A DNA stretch of 8,633 nucleotides from Methylobacteriaceae bacterium (GTDB taxonomy: Bacteria > Pseudomonadota > Alphaproteobacteria > Rhizobiales > Beijerinckiaceae): positions 1 to 8,633 of the forward strand of contig JAISTL010000160.1 of the NCBI GenBank assembly GCA_031272615.1, read 5' to 3'. The position numbers and the translations under genes were made by a program. This document shows positions 6,813-8,633 of the stretch, piece after piece; the first letter of the stretch is position 1; every line of letters begins with the position of its first letter. The notes beneath the pieces were generated by a model. That model made no database searches. It saw only the letters and a list, made by a program, of their open reading frames with translations, and was not told the DNA's origin.

Positions 6813-6968
6813 GTGAGTCCGGAAAAAAACGGGGAGAGTTCAGTAAACTCCGGGAATCAAGGATTTGTGGTGGTTGACCGCCGGTTGTTTTATCCGAATG
6901 TTCTGGAGATGGCGTGCATTCTCGGCGCGCCGCTCATCGGCATCGCCCTGCTGGCGCTGTTTGGCTGA
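6813..6968 (+). CDS. Small single-pass membrane protein, unknown function
   Basis: Encodes 51 residues from a GTG start with AGGAG at ideal spacing. I do not recognise it. The first 20 residues are polar (Ser, Asn, Gly, Glu). Then come VVVDRR (19-24) and a hydrophobic stretch at about 30-50 (LEMACILGAPLIGIALLALF), predicted to cross the membrane once, with the arginines on the N-terminal side. The positive-inside rule would put the N-terminus in the cytoplasm. Codons in the second half end mostly in G or C like the neighbouring genes; those in the first half less so, giving it a composite look. It is convergent with the response regulator, whose stop is 39 nt from its own. A longer in-frame reading from TTG 6705 lacks a ribosome site. 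Confidence 0.65.
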   Translation: MSPEKNGESSVNSGNQGFVVVDRRLFYPNVLEMACILGAPLIGIALLALFG

Positions 6969-7007
6969 ACGGCCGAAGTCCGGCGGCCCCGGGACAACAC
7001 CGCCCAT

Positions 7008-7673
7008 CTATTCCGATGACAACGGCGAGCGGGTAACGCCGATTTTGGCGGCGACAATGACCGCCTGGGTGCGGCTGTCGACATTCAGTTTGTCGAGGAT
7101 TGCCGACACATGGGCCTTGACGGTGGCTTCCGACACATTGAGCTCATAGGCAATCTGCTTGTTCAGCAACCCTTCCGACAGCATCTTCAGCACACGGATC
7201 TGCTGCGGCGTCAGAGTGCCGAAGCGTCTGGTCAAATCAGCGGTTTCCTTGTCTTCCCTCGCGCTCAAATCCACGTCCGGCGGCACCCAGGTATCGCCGC
7301 CCAATACCGCGGAAATGGCCTTTCCCATCACATCGACATCCAGCGACTTCGGAATGAAGCCGGAGGCGCCGAACTCAATGGAGCGCCGGATGACGGAGGG
7401 GTCATCCATGCCGGACACCACCACCACCGGAATTTCCGGATGCTGGGCCCTGAGGTAGAGCAGGCCGGAAAAGCCTTCGACTCCGGGCATGTTAAGGTCG
7501 AGCAGCACCATGTCGATGTCGCCGGTTTCCGAGATGATACGCGACAGTTCCTCGGTGCCGCTGGCTTCGAGAACAACCACCGACGGAAGAAGCGAGTCCA
7601 GCGTTTGGCGCAGCGCGGCGCGAAACAGGGGATGATCGTCGGCAATGACAATGGTGGTTATGGGGGAAGTCAT
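7008..7673 (-). CDS. NarL/FixJ (LuxR-type) response regulator
   Basis: A cytoplasmic DNA-binding regulator switched by phosphorylation. The receiver domain (about 6-125) has acidic Asp12-Asp13, the phospho-acceptor Asp59 in MVLLDLNMPG (55-64), the switch Ser87 and Lys109 (in FIPKS). The LuxR-type helix-turn-helix spans about 153-206, with LTPQQIRVLKMLSEGLLNKQ (154-173) and SEATVKAHVSAILDKLNV (181-198). All key residues are present and the 221-residue length is typical. It resembles the AgmR/EraR-like subgroup, but I cannot assign targets. GGAGG lies upstream of the ATG at 7673, slightly far (about 12 nt). yjbQ is 91 nt upstream on the same strand, and an EcfG-like motif lies between them. The PAS protein at the right edge is a possible cognate kinase. 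Confidence 0.93.
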   Translation of the reverse strand: MTSPITTIVIADDHPLFRAALRQTLDSLLPSVVVLEASGTEELSRIISETGDIDMVLLDLNMPGVEGFSGLLYLRAQHPEIPVVVVSGMDDPSVIRRSIEFGASGFIPKSLDVDVMGKAISAVLGGDTWVPPDVDLSAREDKETADLTRRFGTLTPQQIRVLKMLSEGLLNKQIAYELNVSEATVKAHVSAILDKLNVDSRTQAVIVAAKIGVTRSPLSSE

Positions 7674-7748
7674 GTGATTTCTTCTCCTCCGTTGGGAGCC
7701 CGGCCGGCGCCGAAGCCGCCTTTATTCTTCGTGTGATTACGGCGATGC

Positions 7749-7773
7749 AACAAAAATAACATTTTCAGGTTCC
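7749..7773 (-). promoter_or_regulatory. EcfG-like (general stress response) promoter candidate
   Basis: On the minus strand, GGAAC (7773-7769) is followed after 17 nt by GTT (7751-7749). This fits the alphaproteobacterial EcfG/RpoE2/SigT form (GGAAC, 16-17 nt, CGTT) with one change, TGTT for CGTT. The expected start would be about 65 nt upstream of the response regulator ATG. A sigma-70 alternative overlaps: TTGACG (7779-7774) with TATTTT (7758-7753), only 15 nt apart. Confidence 0.4.
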
Positions 7774-8220
7774 CGTCAACTGTAAAATGATTATCCGTTG
7801 GTGGGAACGGGACCGGTGTTCCAGCACATAAAGGCCCTGCCAGACGCCGAACAACGCCCGGCCGTTGAGAACCGGCACCGAAAGAGTCGTATCCGTCAGA
7901 CTTGTGCGGATATGGGCGGGCATATCGTCGGAACCCTCGAGGGAATGGCGGTACGATTCTTTTGTGGACGCCAGTCGTTCAAGGGCGTCCATCAGGTCGA
8001 GGCGCACATCCGGATCGGTGTTTTCCTGAATCGTCAACGACGCCGAAGTGTGCTGACAAAAGCAGGTCAGCAATCCGTTGCGGATACCGGTTTCCTTCAC
8101 CCAGTCCTGCACCGCCCCGGTAATCGGCACCATATCGCCGCCCTGAGTCGTGACGGTGAGCCGGCCGGTCGCCTGGCGCGTCACCGGGCCGTGGTGGAGA
8201 GTTGTTATGGTCATGGACAT
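7765..8220 (-). CDS. yjbQ: YjbQ / UPF0047 family protein
   Basis: A small cytoplasmic beta-barrel-type protein found across bacteria and archaea. E. coli YjbQ has reported weak thiamine-phosphate synthase activity, but the physiological role is unsettled. Family signatures are CFCQHTSASLTIQENTDPDV, then EGSDDMPAHIRTSL, and the C-terminal LFGVWQGLYVLEHR; the conserved His and Asp residues are intact. From ATG 8220 the protein has 151 residues (E. coli 138). In-frame alternatives are ATG 8214 and ATG 8250. The 8220 start is preferred because the extra 10 residues from 8250 are not part of the family fold, but GGA just before 8220 is a weak ribosome site, so this is uncertain. It is divergent from the PAS gene on the right and precedes the response regulator by 91 nt. 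Confidence 0.93.
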   Translation of the reverse strand: MSMTITTLHHGPVTRQATGRLTVTTQGGDMVPITGAVQDWVKETGIRNGLLTCFCQHTSASLTIQENTDPDVRLDLMDALERLASTKESYRHSLEGSDDMPAHIRTSLTDTTLSVPVLNGRALFGVWQGLYVLEHRSRSHQRIIILQLTGT

Positions 8221-8289
8221 CGTTTCCGCCGTTTGCTGCTGAACCGCCATTACACCCGAAGCACCGGCACGGCAAACGAATCGTCGGAA

Positions 8290-8308
8290 TCACCCCGAAG
8301 CGGGGTGA
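8290..8308. repeat. Perfect hairpin in the yjbQ / PAS-kinase divergent region
   Basis: TCACCCCG (8290-8297) pairs with CGGGGTGA (8301-8308) around an AAG loop: 8 perfect base pairs. No T-run follows on either strand, so it is not a standard terminator. It could be an operator in the shared promoter region or a leader hairpin in the yjbQ mRNA. Confidence 0.5.
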
Positions 8309-8395
8309 AATCCGCGGGCGCGTTCCACCTTTGCCTACTGGCATAAACCGGAGATTCCTTTTATATATCGGTGCGAACACATTCTTGGGGGTTGC

Positions 8396-8633
8396 ATGCC
8401 GCCTGACGAGACATTGTTTGTTCCGGCACTGCTTGGTTTGATTACGCTCGGCGTCGCGGCGTTGATCGCCTACCGCTGGGGCGTCGCCCGCACCACCCGC
8501 AAGCTGAAAAGCACCCAGCGTCTTCTCGATGACGCGTCAACGATGATTCAGCAGAATCAGAGCATTTTTCAGCGCGCCATGGACAATTCCCGCCAGGGGG
8601 TGCTGGTGCTCGACGGCGAGTTCCGCGTCGTCG
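8396..8633 (+). CDS. Membrane-anchored PAS-domain sensor, probably histidine kinase (N-terminal part)
   Basis: The gene runs off the right edge; 79 codons are visible. After a short polar start, residues 8-26 form one membrane segment (LFVPALLGLITLGVAALIAY), followed by a basic, helical linker (27-57, with ARTTRKLKSTQRLL). From about 58 a PAS domain begins: FQRAMDNSRQGVLVLDGEFR resembles the PAS_7 type common in alphaproteobacterial sensor kinases. No periplasmic sensing domain fits in this layout, so it would sense an internal or membrane signal. The kinase core is outside the window, so a diguanylate cyclase or other PAS-fused output cannot be excluded. The ATG at 8396 has GGGGG about 5 nt upstream. 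It is divergent from yjbQ, 175 nt between starts, and could be the partner of the response regulator at 7008-7673. Confidence 0.8.
   Translation, partial: MPPDETLFVPALLGLITLGVAALIAYRWGVARTTRKLKSTQRLLDDASTMIQQNQSIFQRAMDNSRQGVLVLDGEFRVV

Noticed and set aside
6969..7007. GC-rich hairpin (GGCCG with CGGCC) between the convergent small gene and response regulator.
   Set aside because: The stem is short and no T-run follows on either strand, so it is not convincing as a terminator.

Overview
The window is a GC-rich piece of ordinary chromosome, almost certainly from an alphaproteobacterium. This rests on the style of GlnD and GrpE, a GTP cyclohydrolase II with a long N-terminal extension, a PAS-domain kinase of the kind common in Rhodospirillales-like bacteria, and an EcfG-like promoter motif. 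The exact genus cannot be read from the sequence. I see no phage, insertion sequence, CRISPR array, tRNA or rRNA.

Left part (1-6361), all genes on the minus strand. Read in transcription order (right to left) it holds ribA (GTP cyclohydrolase II with a degenerate RibB-like N-terminal domain), mepA (secreted zinc murein endopeptidase), glnD (PII uridylyltransferase / uridylyl-removing enzyme), grpE (DnaK nucleotide exchange factor), and the N-terminal part of a heavy-metal-associated (HMA) plus DsbD/TauE-like membrane protein cut by the window edge. mepA and glnD are 15 nt apart and look co-transcribed. A perfect TATAAT -10 box and a hairpin lie between ribA and mepA. A candidate promoter that could be read as sigma-70 or heat-shock type lies between glnD and grpE.

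Middle (6362-6812): a 451-nt intergenic region, less GC-rich than its flanks, between the divergent ribA and a small plus-strand gene. It holds a strong 8-bp hairpin, a perfect 12-bp palindrome and a further inverted repeat. The small gene (6813-6968) encodes a 51-residue protein with one predicted membrane segment and an excellent ribosome binding site.

Right part (6969-8633): a NarL/LuxR-type response regulator (minus), a YjbQ/UPF0047 family protein upstream of it (minus), and, divergent from yjbQ, the start of a membrane-anchored PAS sensor protein, probably a histidine kinase (plus, cut by the window edge). The kinase and regulator may form a two-component pair split by yjbQ. The response regulator has an EcfG-like GGAAC-N17-GTT motif upstream, which suggests a link to the alphaproteobacterial general stress response.

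Most of the window is housekeeping. The parts most worth a second look are the small membrane-protein gene with its structured upstream region, the split kinase/YjbQ/regulator arrangement, and the degenerate N-terminal domain of RibA. I do not see convincing evidence of a wholly new biological system.
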